DNA of 38,673 bases from Desulfococcaceae bacterium HSG9 (GCA_030378005.1 JAUCGF010000001.1:1-38673), one strand, 5' to 3'; positions 17,762 to 25,875 are shown, numbered from the stretch's first letter. Notes: a model not told the origin generated them from the letters alone. Translations and numbers: made by a program.

Positions 17762-19150
17762 TCAAGGTTTGCGCTTAAGGATGTTGTCCCAGGCAGATGT
17801 CGTTTCCTGGTAGATTCTGAAATGGATGGTTCTTTTTACATTGAACAGGCTCAGAGCAACTTTTTCAGCCATATCCTTATTTACTTTAATAGTATCCGAG
17901 GGTGCCTGTATATATTTGTCCCAGTCAATCACTTTCTGAAAATTATGCGGATTAAATGGGGGATATGTGTACTGGCATTTTGTAGCAAATTCATCGAATG
18001 AAAGGATAAGCGCAAGCCACGTCAGTGAATTTTCATGAAGGTAGGGGCTTAATGTTTTGATAAACTCCGTCTGAAGGGGGTATTCCTGATATTCCGGCAA
18101 AAAGCCGTCTGATGTTCCGGCTAATACCCTGTCAATGATTATGTTTACCGATCCCAGTCCGTATGCTTTCCCATATCCGATCTTATGCCTGATATTTTCA
18201 CCGGGATGCAATGCACAAAGAATAAGCTTCAGAAAAGGTTCCGGAATCCTTTCAAAAAATATATGACCGGTCATTCGGGATTTTTTTCTAACCGTCTCGA
18301 CAGGATATTTATAGTAATTTAAAACAAACTGTCCCCTTTTTTTTACGCTGTGGGGCCAGTTTCTTTTATTATCATACCATCGGATAGCATTCTCCGGGTA
18401 CTGATGGTAATAGAATTTCCGCCCCCAGTATTCTTTTCCAATAAAATCAGTAGATGTTCTTGTCATTCCTCTGGCAGTTACACGGCGTTTTTTGATGGAA
18501 TCCGGCACAAAATACCACCAGTTATTCATTCGCGGTTTGGGGCCGCCCATAAACGCGCTTCCCGGAATATCCGGGATTTTGACGGAATCATGATCCAACA
18601 TACTGCTATCTGCTACGACATCTTCAAATATCAGCCGGGACTGATATGCCTTGTCATCGCCGTCACCTTCCAGCACAAGACCGAAGAGAAACGATGCCAG
18701 ATCCAGTTTTCCATCTTTGACTTTCGGGTGAAAACGCTCTGGAATGACAGGGCCGAAGTCAAGCTTTTTATCGGCGTTTGCCTTACTTAAAGCGGCAAAA
18801 CCGATATGACGTTTTTTGTATTCAGCAGGATATTCATCTGTCGCTTGATTAACCCATGAATTGGCCAAAGCTTCAAAAAACGCTCGAATCATGCCTTTGA
18901 TACTGGAACCCGGAATTTGAGGGATGGCACCGTTTCGATGAAATTTGGAAGCAGTGATTCTATAGTTATTTTTATTGCCTTGCCGCGTCTGTTGCCCGAC
19001 AATATGGACAGGGGTTAATGTTTCAAGGGTATAGTCAATTTTTCCGGAAAGAAGTCGCCCCTCTTTTTCCCATTCGTCTGGTGTGCGAAGTTCAGGGCTT
19101 TGCTTTGAAAAGGGAACGAAATCAAACGGTACGGGGTTATGGTCGGTCAT
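17762..19150 (-). CDS. RAMP-superfamily type III CRISPR subunit (462 aa)
   Basis: Subunit of the crRNA-guided complex. An N-terminal RAMP fold begins near residue 36 (GKIDYTLETLTPVHI) with the loop IPQIPGSSIKGMIRAFFEAL at about residues 76-95. A second segment has KIPDIPGSAFMGG, and GRKFYYHQYP lies mid-protein. The C-terminal RAMP glycine-rich loop is IGYGKAYGLGSVNI near residues 343-356. Long RAMPs with a GRKFYYH-type motif are known in type III loci, though I cannot name the family with certainty. The start lies within the end of the preceding RAMP gene (14-bp overlap) with AAGGAGG as ribosome site, so translation is coupled. It could be the Cas7-like subunit at the 3' end of the crRNA backbone (Csm5/Cmr6 position). 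Confidence 0.82.
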   Translation of the reverse strand: MTDHNPVPFDFVPFSKQSPELRTPDEWEKEGRLLSGKIDYTLETLTPVHIVGQQTRQGNKNNYRITASKFHRNGAIPQIPGSSIKGMIRAFFEALANSWVNQATDEYPAEYKKRHIGFAALSKANADKKLDFGPVIPERFHPKVKDGKLDLASFLFGLVLEGDGDDKAYQSRLIFEDVVADSSMLDHDSVKIPDIPGSAFMGGPKPRMNNWWYFVPDSIKKRRVTARGMTRTSTDFIGKEYWGRKFYYHQYPENAIRWYDNKRNWPHSVKKRGQFVLNYYKYPVETVRKKSRMTGHIFFERIPEPFLKLILCALHPGENIRHKIGYGKAYGLGSVNIIIDRVLAGTSDGFLPEYQEYPLQTEFIKTLSPYLHENSLTWLALILSFDEFATKCQYTYPPFNPHNFQKVIDWDKYIQAPSDTIKVNKDMAEKVALSLFNVKRTIHFRIYQETTSAWDNILKRKP

Positions 19151-20210
19151 CTGAAGCCTCCTTCCCGAAGCTCTGATAGAAATATCTTAGTTTCCCTATA
19201 TAGGTTTCCCGGGCTTCCTGCCAGTTTTCAATGGTGTATTCAGGGAAAATATCGCTCAGGCGGTCGCCTGAAAAATGCGATCCCGGATTCAGCCCGGTAA
19301 AACTATCTGCTGTACGGGTAAAAAGTGAAATTTGAGTTGACAGAATCCGCAAACGGCCCTTGCCAATCGTGGTCAGTCCTCCGAGCCGTAAAAGTCCGGT
19401 ATTGATGCCCTGTTCCCAGAAGGCGACAAAACCCAGATCTTCCGGCGTGGGATTGGTTATTCTCAGGAATACATCAAATTCATTCCCCGGCGTCAGTTCC
19501 ATAAAGCTGTGCAGGCCGCCTTTTTTTGCGCCTTGAGTTACTCGGTCCAGAGGATTCCGGGTGATGATTGCCATTTTGCCATGTGTGGACCCGGTCCGGA
19601 ATTCACTAAAATTTCCATGCAGAAGATTGGCCCTGAATTGGTTTGCGGAAAGCTGCGTCAACTTGCCTACGCTGACTTGCAGTCTGCCCGCAACTGATTC
19701 GGCATCCAGTTCGTCTTCGCCGCTATCGGTTGCGAGTCCGAACAGGTTTTGAATCAGATGCCATCCGGGTGTCTTCAGTGCGGTTTTCATGAGCTGACGT
19801 TCATTTTCCTGATTTTTGGGGTCTTCTTCATCGCCCTCTTTTTTGGAAATATCAGTTGCATTCCAAAACGGTTTTTCGATAATCCGCCGGATGGTGTAAT
19901 TTCGTAACGCGCCTCGGACGCTTGACGCAGGAATACAATACTGAATCTGAAGATTATTACCCTTTATGCCGGTGTCAAAGTAGAAATCAGATATTTGGGC
20001 ATCATTTTCATCTTGGATATTTTTTTGAAAAAAATCAAAGCGGGCGTCAACCTGGCGCATTTTGTCTGTATTCCCATCCCTTGAATTTGAAGTCGCCTGT
20101 TTCCATGCTGAGGTTGTGCCGGATTTGATGCACAGGGATGTTTCTGTTTTCAGATGCCATCTGATATTGGCAACGCCTTTTATCTCTGAAAAATCGGAAG
20201 TTCGGCTCAT
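19137..20210 (-). CDS. RAMP-superfamily Cas7-like subunit (357 aa)
   Basis: Type III backbone-type RAMP. Visible parts: an N-terminal strand (VANIRWHLKTETSLCIKSG), the RAMP loop QYCIPASSVRGALRNYTIRR near residues 93-112, the central segment TRNPLDRVTQGAKKGGLHSF, which parallels the Cas7 sequence around its thumb, and a C-terminal glycine-rich loop GGLTTIGKGRLRIL. The start at 20210 forms an ATGA overlap with the upstream gene and has GGGAG seven bases upstream; the ATG two codons earlier is too close to that site. The catalytic Asp of RNA-cutting Cas7 cannot be assigned by eye; the DFYFDTG segment just before the RAMP loop is a candidate region. Confidence 0.83.
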   Translation of the reverse strand: MSRTSDFSEIKGVANIRWHLKTETSLCIKSGTTSAWKQATSNSRDGNTDKMRQVDARFDFFQKNIQDENDAQISDFYFDTGIKGNNLQIQYCIPASSVRGALRNYTIRRIIEKPFWNATDISKKEGDEEDPKNQENERQLMKTALKTPGWHLIQNLFGLATDSGEDELDAESVAGRLQVSVGKLTQLSANQFRANLLHGNFSEFRTGSTHGKMAIITRNPLDRVTQGAKKGGLHSFMELTPGNEFDVFLRITNPTPEDLGFVAFWEQGINTGLLRLGGLTTIGKGRLRILSTQISLFTRTADSFTGLNPGSHFSGDRLSDIFPEYTIENWQEARETYIGKLRYFYQSFGKEASDDRP

Positions 20211-21121
20211 TTGCATTCTCCCTTTTTTATTCGTGATATAAACCGGGATTTAAACTTCTCAATGTATTCTTCCTGTTCTTCTTCAGAAAGGAGCGGCAAT
20301 TTGGTATAGCCTGCATGGCCCTCTCTGAGAGCGCCTTCCATCCATGCGGAATAGTTACTTCCGTTCAGATAGGAAATTTGTTTCATATTGAAGGTAAATC
20401 GCCCGAACCCGACACTGCCCATCCCGCCGAGTGTTACAGGCCAGATAAAGGAATTGAAGCCGTCAAGGGCGAAAAGCAGCATTCCCATTTCAGCATTCGT
20501 CAGGTTTTGGCCGGAAACAGTCAGGCTGAAGGCCGCACCGCGCGGGACAACCTCATAATTGAACAATTTATTTTTTGCTGCCGTTCCCGTTACCGGATCA
20601 ATGGCGACGGATTTCATAATAAGAGTTCCTCGATCCGAATCAAATCTCGAATATGCCAGGGGTGAATGCCCGGCAGGAATATTTGGTGGTGCCGCCATCG
20701 GAGCGTCCCAAAATTCCAGCTTGCCCGCGTTAACAGTACTGCCGAACAGATATTCGGTCATTTTAAGCTGTTCCCCGATTTTGGTTTTTTTATCTTTCAA
20801 TTCCTCGGCAAATTTTTTCAGATCAAGGGCGCGTTTTGATGTGTTGACACACGCCAGAGACAAATCACAGAATATTTGGGTGAGCCAGCTTCTCAGGTTT
20901 CCTTTAAGCGTGCTTCCGGGAATATATGCCCGCTTGTCGCAACCTGTGATTACAGTCGTGAATAGATGAGCTTTCTCCTTTTTACGCTCATCCGACTGAG
21001 GAAGCCTTTTCTCATCTGCAATCATGTCGCCGTTGCCAATATGCAGCGGACTTATCGTTTTCAGTGTTCCGGTAATTTTGTAGCGATTGATAAATGTACC
21101 GCCTTTAAAGGATTGTTCCAT
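20207..21121 (-). CDS. Csm3-like Cas7 subunit of the type III complex
   Basis: A 304-aa RAMP protein with the clearest Csm3 features in the operon. The N-terminus YKITGTLKTISPLHIGNGD is the first strand plus the loop that carries the backbone-cleaving Asp in Csm3. AYIPGSTLKGNLRSWLTQIF is the RAMP loop. SVAIDPVTGTAAKNKLFNYE is nearly the Csm3 thumb signature (V-x-I-D-x-x-T-G-T-A), followed by VVPRGAAFSLTV and the C-terminal loop LGGMGSVGFGRFTFN. By analogy it would coat the crRNA and cut bound target RNA every six bases. The start, with AAGGAG, overlaps the upstream fusion gene by 17 bp. Confidence 0.88.
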   Translation of the reverse strand: MEQSFKGGTFINRYKITGTLKTISPLHIGNGDMIADEKRLPQSDERKKEKAHLFTTVITGCDKRAYIPGSTLKGNLRSWLTQIFCDLSLACVNTSKRALDLKKFAEELKDKKTKIGEQLKMTEYLFGSTVNAGKLEFWDAPMAAPPNIPAGHSPLAYSRFDSDRGTLIMKSVAIDPVTGTAAKNKLFNYEVVPRGAAFSLTVSGQNLTNAEMGMLLFALDGFNSFIWPVTLGGMGSVGFGRFTFNMKQISYLNGSNYSAWMEGALREGHAGYTKLPLLSEEEQEEYIEKFKSRFISRIKKGECK

Positions 21122-22931
21122 TGCCGTCTCCTTTCATTTTCAGGCTGATCTGAATTTCACCGTAACCGTTCTGAGGTACAAAAGGGCATCTCTTCCATGG
21201 GAGCGAGCCGCCATATTCCTTTTGCGCCCAGGAAGGCAGGGGTAAACCTTCTCTGAACAAACTCTTAAGTTTTTCCTCCGCGGATTTATGGTTTTGAATT
21301 ATAAAGACAAATGTGCTCCCTTCCGATGTCAGATAGAAAGGCCGATAATGATCTTTCATGAAACGCATACCAATATACCCGCCCTGCAATTCCTGTGAGG
21401 CAAACCATCGTTTCATTATAACCGCGTTGCCGAACAGGTCGTGCCAGTAGCCTTCATAAAAGGATTTCATCAGTTCATGATCATCAAAGACCTCCTCTGA
21501 CTTTTCGGCGATGTAGTATGGATTGACCATTATGGCGGATGAACGGAGGGTAATGGCAAAAGATAAAGCGTCATTTAGCCGAGATAAAGATTTGCGGGGC
21601 TTGATATGTTTTGATGAGAGATCGACACGGGATTGGCGTTTTCCGATATACCGGAGGGCCAGAGGCAGTGCCTTGTGTATCTCTTCGTCCAAACCGGTTT
21701 TTTCGTCTTCGGGCATATTTTCCGGAAAAAGAACCTGAAAATTCCAGCAAATTTCTTTTGCCGGTTTGATCATGCGGAAAGAATAAAGCTTACTGTCATC
21801 CGCTTTAAGCAAATCTTCATCAATGGCAGTACGCATTACAGGATGATATTTAAGTTTCGGACGTTTATAAATCTTTGGCTGATTACCTTTCCAGTCAATT
21901 CTAAAGCTGACCGGTTTTGTATCTTTTGCCCATATTTCCGCTTCTGATTCCTTAAACGCAATATTTTCATATTCGTTTCCATAACATACAACTGAAAGCG
22001 GGATGCTTTCTTTTCTGATATACGGCTCTTCAGCCGGTATTGCATGAAGAAATCTCAGTGCTGTATAAAATTTTGCAAGATGAGGAAAAGCAGCGGATAC
22101 AAATTCGTTCCGTTCATCTATGCTCTGCCCCAGGGACATATTACCGGCAAGCCGATTCAGTCCGGTTGCCATTGCGCCTTTTAACACCGCTCCGGGAACG
22201 ATTTCTTCGCTTTCAAAAATTGTCTCTGTCCGTTTTACTCCGCCGATAAGCATCGGTTCTCTGAGTTCAAGCGATACATCAAGGCCAATTGCATCCTGAT
22301 CATTTTTCCCGTTATTGCTGGCAGGTATCCTGAAATTTTTCATCTTCTTGAATTGCACGGATAGTAGTCTGCCACATCCGACGGTTGTATCGGCACCGAT
22401 GGAAGGAATAAAATGAAAAGCCTTTTTGAGTTGGCTCAGGTATTCAGCTTGGTCTTCTTCACTAACAAAGAATTCTACTTGACCTTCCCACAGAAATTCA
22501 CCGCCAGAGGCAAAAGGTGATTCACTGATAATCAATGCGCCTTTTTCAACCACAAGCCGTTCCGGTTCAATTCGGATGCGGGTCCTGATTAGATCAGCGG
22601 ATTCGGACACTTCCGCCTTATATATGAAATCAGAGAGTTTTAATATGCCTCGGTGAGGGGCATACGACTCTGCCGCGCCTTCTCTGTCACTGCTTTTTTC
22701 TCCGAACCATTGTTTTACGTTGAAAGAATCGGAAGGCGAGACGGACATAATATTCGTCATTGCTTCCCGCAATTTCCCTCGAATCAGACTTCCGGGAAGG
22801 GCATAATTTCTCTGCCAATCTTTGTAAAATACTGCATCCAACCCCCACCCGCTGTATGTGCTTCCGGCCGTCAGAATGGGTCCGGCAACTGTCAGTATAA
22901 CGGTTTGCTTAACAAGAACACAGGTTTTCAT
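21105..22931 (-). CDS. RAMP (Cas7-type) fused to Csx10-like protein
   Basis: A 608-aa two-part protein. Residues 1 to about 205 form a complete RAMP domain: VILTVAGPILTAGSTYSGWG, YALPGSLIRGKLREAM and the closing glycine-rich SIGADTTVGCGRLLSVQF. A linker (about 206-215) precedes a second protein resembling Csx10, the Cas5-family subunit of type III-D: IVPGAVLKGAMATGLNRL, HPVMRTAIDEDLLKADDSKL then YSF, LALRYIGKRQSR, SEGSTFVFII and C-terminal GYGEIQISL. Stand-alone Csx10 is about 400 aa, so the N-terminal RAMP is an added domain. One base separates it from the cas10 stop and AAGGAG precedes its ATG. By analogy the Csx10 part would hold the crRNA 5' tag and contact Cas10, with the fused RAMP as neighbouring backbone subunit. 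Confidence 0.82.
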   Translation of the reverse strand: MKTCVLVKQTVILTVAGPILTAGSTYSGWGLDAVFYKDWQRNYALPGSLIRGKLREAMTNIMSVSPSDSFNVKQWFGEKSSDREGAAESYAPHRGILKLSDFIYKAEVSESADLIRTRIRIEPERLVVEKGALIISESPFASGGEFLWEGQVEFFVSEEDQAEYLSQLKKAFHFIPSIGADTTVGCGRLLSVQFKKMKNFRIPASNNGKNDQDAIGLDVSLELREPMLIGGVKRTETIFESEEIVPGAVLKGAMATGLNRLAGNMSLGQSIDERNEFVSAAFPHLAKFYTALRFLHAIPAEEPYIRKESIPLSVVCYGNEYENIAFKESEAEIWAKDTKPVSFRIDWKGNQPKIYKRPKLKYHPVMRTAIDEDLLKADDSKLYSFRMIKPAKEICWNFQVLFPENMPEDEKTGLDEEIHKALPLALRYIGKRQSRVDLSSKHIKPRKSLSRLNDALSFAITLRSSAIMVNPYYIAEKSEEVFDDHELMKSFYEGYWHDLFGNAVIMKRWFASQELQGGYIGMRFMKDHYRPFYLTSEGSTFVFIIQNHKSAEEKLKSLFREGLPLPSWAQKEYGGSLPWKRCPFVPQNGYGEIQISLKMKGDGNGTIL

Positions 22932-22932
22932 C

Positions 22933-24474
22933 TTAGCTCTCCTTCCATTTCAGATAATCCCAAAGTTCTGCTATCTGACGCCATTTAATATTTTTGCGGG
23001 CGCTTCCTTTTTTGATCTGTTCATTGACAAAAACCGTACCGGTCACATCTTCAATTGCAGCCGTTAGTTTTTTTCGGCCTTTTCCATCCGCTTCACAGAC
23101 ATCCAATGCCCTTTGCAGGGCTTCATAGTATTCATTGCCGGGTTTTTCGCTGCATGTGCGGGCAATTTTATGAACTGAGGAGTGGGAAAAATATTCCTCG
23201 CATAATTCGGCAAACGCTTTTAATTGGTCCATCTCTGAAGGAGACAAGGATAATTTCCGGCTGTCTTGTTGGCTATAATAGGAATCAATGAAATCCGCAT
23301 AATCCGAGGGAAAAGATTCTAGTGATTCCAGCACCGCATAATGCATCCGGTTTCCGGAAGCACGGGTATATGCCGGATATTTGAACTCTTTATATTCTGA
23401 TAATTCTTTTTTAACGGTTTCTGCCAGTTCTTCTGCAATTTGACCGATATTGCGGACAGGGTTATTGCGGTGCGCGAATACCAGTCCCATCGCATAAGTC
23501 AGGTCGCATGTTATGTTTTCATTATTTATCTTTGTTTCCATTTTCATCTCGTCAGATTCGGCAAGGCGAAAAAAGAGTGAAGCCACCTTCCATCCCATCC
23601 ATGCGGGTACAATCAATTTGAGTTCATCACCGCCCCAAAGAAGGGTTTCCAGACGAACACGGTGATCAGTCGTCAAAAAGGATTTATTCTCTATAACAAG
23701 CTCCAGAATACCGGCAAGAAACTTTTTCTTGAAGCCTTGGAGTTTTATGTCATATTCTCGAAACTGTTTAACAGAAAAATCCTGCTGCAATGCCCCGAAT
23801 TTGTTGCCATCAATATAAATATAGGCGATCTTGCCGCTCAGATTTCCCTGTTTATCATCTTCTGCAAGCACTTGAAGACTATTTGTCACTGGATAATCGG
23901 GAACCGATGTTTTCACATCAGCCAGCAATTCTTTGTATATTTCGTCTCGGAGAGCTTTGCCCTGTTCCCGACGAGAATGAGTGAAATCTGAAAGTCCGCC
24001 CTTTATCGTATCCTGATGGGCAGGGAGAACTCTGTTGAGCGCATCGAACCCCATTATTTTTCCATTATTAAAATATCCCGATTTCAGGGTTTTCCGAAAA
24101 AGCCGAAAACTGGCGGTCTGCATCTGAGCCATGCGTATTTTTCCCAGGAGCTTTGCCATCAGCTTCGGAATATCACCCGTGTTTTCAATAAATTCGACAA
24201 GGAACATCATCTCCCGGATAGGAGACCCCGTAGTTTTGTCTTTATACAAAAAACAAAGCATTTCCTGACGGACAGCATCGGGGTTTTCCGTTGTTATAGC
24301 GAATACGGCACTGCTCGCCCCTTCTGTAATTAACTGTTGTTTGTATTTCCGGGCTAATGCTCCGACCCGTGTTAAAAGATAAAACCCGGCACCGCGAATT
24401 GTGCTGATATCAGATGTGTCATATACTGTGGGGCTGAGATTAACTCCCTCGGCACGGAAAAAATATTCGGTCAT
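22933..24474 (-). CDS. cas10: Cas10-family large subunit, HD-less, with GGDE palm motif
   Basis: A 513-aa Cas10, short because there is no N-terminal HD nuclease: it opens directly with the first palm-like domain (VYDTSDISTIRGAG, residues 17-30). The second palm carries IAYIYIDGNKFGALQ (metal-binding Asp about 222) and LLWGGDELKLIVP (residues 278-290), so the GGDD of most cyclase-type Cas10 proteins is GGDE here. The remaining Asp and Glu could still bind metal, so a nucleotide-joining activity is plausible. No clustered zinc-binding cysteines are seen between the palms. The C-terminal 120 residues are helical, in the place of the usual D4 domain. It is first in the operon (CAGGAG six bases before the ATG) and diverges from the cas1 remnant. 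With no HD, DNA cutting by Cas10 is unlikely; signalling to the CorA-like protein is the likely output. Confidence 0.87.
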   Translation of the reverse strand: MTEYFFRAEGVNLSPTVYDTSDISTIRGAGFYLLTRVGALARKYKQQLITEGASSAVFAITTENPDAVRQEMLCFLYKDKTTGSPIREMMFLVEFIENTGDIPKLMAKLLGKIRMAQMQTASFRLFRKTLKSGYFNNGKIMGFDALNRVLPAHQDTIKGGLSDFTHSRREQGKALRDEIYKELLADVKTSVPDYPVTNSLQVLAEDDKQGNLSGKIAYIYIDGNKFGALQQDFSVKQFREYDIKLQGFKKKFLAGILELVIENKSFLTTDHRVRLETLLWGGDELKLIVPAWMGWKVASLFFRLAESDEMKMETKINNENITCDLTYAMGLVFAHRNNPVRNIGQIAEELAETVKKELSEYKEFKYPAYTRASGNRMHYAVLESLESFPSDYADFIDSYYSQQDSRKLSLSPSEMDQLKAFAELCEEYFSHSSVHKIARTCSEKPGNEYYEALQRALDVCEADGKGRKKLTAAIEDVTGTVFVNEQIKKGSARKNIKWRQIAELWDYLKWKES

Positions 24475-24729
24475 GATAGCTCCTGTATCGTTAAAAAATG
24501 ATTGAGGAAGTTCTATAACTTATGAATATTATAAAATATTTTGAATGTCTAAATTAAGGAAATGAAAAAATATCAGCTACTTTTAGCCTGATATGGGGGA
24601 CGCCAAAAAAATAAAAGATAAATAAGGCTATAAATTGAATATATAGACTATACGATAATCAGAAATGAAATACAAGATAAAACTGAAAAACTACAAAGCC
24701 CAGCTATTTGTTATCCTGCAAGCTGTCAA
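24475..24729. promoter_or_regulatory. AT-rich divergent region between cas10 and the cas1 remnant
   Basis: 255 bp, very AT-rich, between the minus-strand cas operon and the plus-strand cas1 remnant. By position it must contain the promoter of the cas10 operon. Nothing reads as the missing N-terminal part of Cas1. No operator or clear sigma-70 pair can be named with confidence. Confidence 0.5.
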
Positions 24730-25433
24730 ATGAAGAGATTTCAATATGCGGAATCTGGCACGGAACTACAGGGAAACCGGATAAGAAAAGGAAAACAGTC
24801 ATTTCCATTCTTATCCGATGTCCATGTAGTTGTTCCGCCTCCGGACCCGGTCAACGCCATGTTAGGCTTTGCCTATATGATGGTGTTTAACGAATTGAGC
24901 AACATGCTTGAAGCCTTTGGCTTTGATTCTTACATCGGGTTTTTACATGAAATCAAATATGGCCGCAAATCATTGGCCAGCGATCTGATTGAAGAATTAC
25001 GCAGTCCGGTAGCCGAACGCCTCGTGTTATACCTTATTAATAAGGGCGTGATCAAAACAAATCAGTTTACAAAAAAAGATAGAAGTGTTATTATCAGTAG
25101 ATGGAAAATGCTTGAAAATACGGCATGGAGCGCAAAAATTAAGCGAAGCGGTTTTTTGCATGAGCCTGAATCTGCAAGCTTTTTCCAGTGCCGAATGCAA
25201 AAAATCGCTGTGCTTAATTTTTGCGCTCCTGAACTTTCCATCTACTGATTATGGATAATATGGCTAGAAAAAATTTTCTGGCTAACTACGAAAACTTTAT
25301 GACATCCAAATTCATTGATGCCAAAACCGAAAAGTATATCGATTTTCGACAAGTCATCCGGGAAAGGGTCGAACAATTGGAGAGGGCCGTGATCAATAAC
25401 GAACCCTATTCGCCATTTATCCTGCATGCCTGA
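24730..25433 (+). pseudogene. cas1: cas1 remnant (right copy), N-truncated and split by a 155-bp element
   Basis: Encodes the catalytic C-terminal part of Cas1, the CRISPR integrase: PPPDPVNAMLGFAYMMVFNE, GFDSYIGFLHEIKYGRKSLA (with conserved Glu/His/Tyr region), DLIEELRSPVAERLVLYLIN, and after the element MARKNFLANYENFMTSKFID to a TGA at 25431-25433. About 180 N-terminal residues are missing; the first 25 codons or so (from 24730) do not look like Cas1. The palindromic element at 25094-25248 interrupts it; deleting the element and one TTA copy (158 bp) puts the two halves back in one frame. No functional Cas1 can be made. A cas2 gene does not follow. Confidence 0.88.
25094..25248. mobile_element. 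Full-length 155-bp palindromic element inserted in cas1
   Basis: Terminal repeats TCAGTAGATGGAAA and TTTCCATCTACTGA are perfect inverted copies, flanked on both sides by TTA, a 3-bp target duplication. The interior keeps GAGCGCAAAAATTAAGCG and its near-inverted partner TTAATTTTTGCGCTC. The matching empty site lies in the left cas1 remnant at about 11487-11510. This is the best-defined copy of the family in the window. No transposase is encoded. Confidence 0.92.
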
Positions 25434-25689
25434 TGATACTTTTTTATAACCATTTGATATTATTATATTTTATGCTAAAGTGAAATAAAAACCGGTAAAA
25501 TTTGCGAGAGCCTCGCAGCCCCCTGAAAAGGGGGAGGCGCTCGCAAAATTTATATTATTGGTTTTATTGGAAATATTGATTTTAATTTTTAAAAATGGAA
25601 AAAATACAATGCAAAAAAAGAGCCAAAAAAGGAGGTTCGCACAAACAGGGTTTAAACTGCCTGAAATAATTGGGAAAAAATAGGGTACA
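25434..25689 (+). promoter_or_regulatory. CRISPR leader of array 2
   Basis: 256 bp, nearly identical base for base to the leader of array 1, from the cas1 stop to the first repeat, including the A-rich segment near 25590-25630 and GGGTTTAAACTGCCTGAAAT near the repeat. The hairpin at 25496-25552 is kept, with TAAAATTTGCGAG pairing to CTCGCAAAATTTA and an inner stem GCCT...CCCCCT-GAAA-AGGGGG-AGGC that is better paired than in array 1. Confidence 0.8.
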
Positions 25690-25868
25690 GTAGAAATCAT
25701 TGACCTGATTTAAAAGGGATTGCGACATCTTGCTGAGGAGGAGTAGTATTGCAACGGTAAAAGGTGGAAATCATTGACCTGATTTAAAAGGGATTGCGAC
25801 ATAACGCCATTAACATCTTTAAATAGTGCTGGCATGTGGAAATCATTGACCTGATTTAAAAGGGATTG
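25690..25868 (+). CRISPR. CRISPR array 2: 3 repeats, 2 spacers
   Basis: Repeats start at 25690, 25764 and 25836 and have the same sequence as array 1. The first has one change (GTAGAAATC for GTGGAAATC). The last stops matching after 33 nt, reading ATTGGCGG, at exactly the position where the last repeat of array 1 breaks off. Spacers are 37 and 35 nt. A small array beside a wrecked cas1 suggests it has been inactive in acquisition. Confidence 0.96.
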
Positions 25869-25875
25869 GCGGCTT

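Noticed and set aside
24475..24729. Reverse transcriptase fused to Cas1 upstream
   Set aside because: Only 255 AT-rich bases lie before the Cas1 part and no RT motif (such as YxDD) is present.
24730..25248. Reading the 172-codon frame as an intact short protein
   Set aside because: Its last 50 or so codons are the inserted palindromic element; the true product is a broken Cas1.
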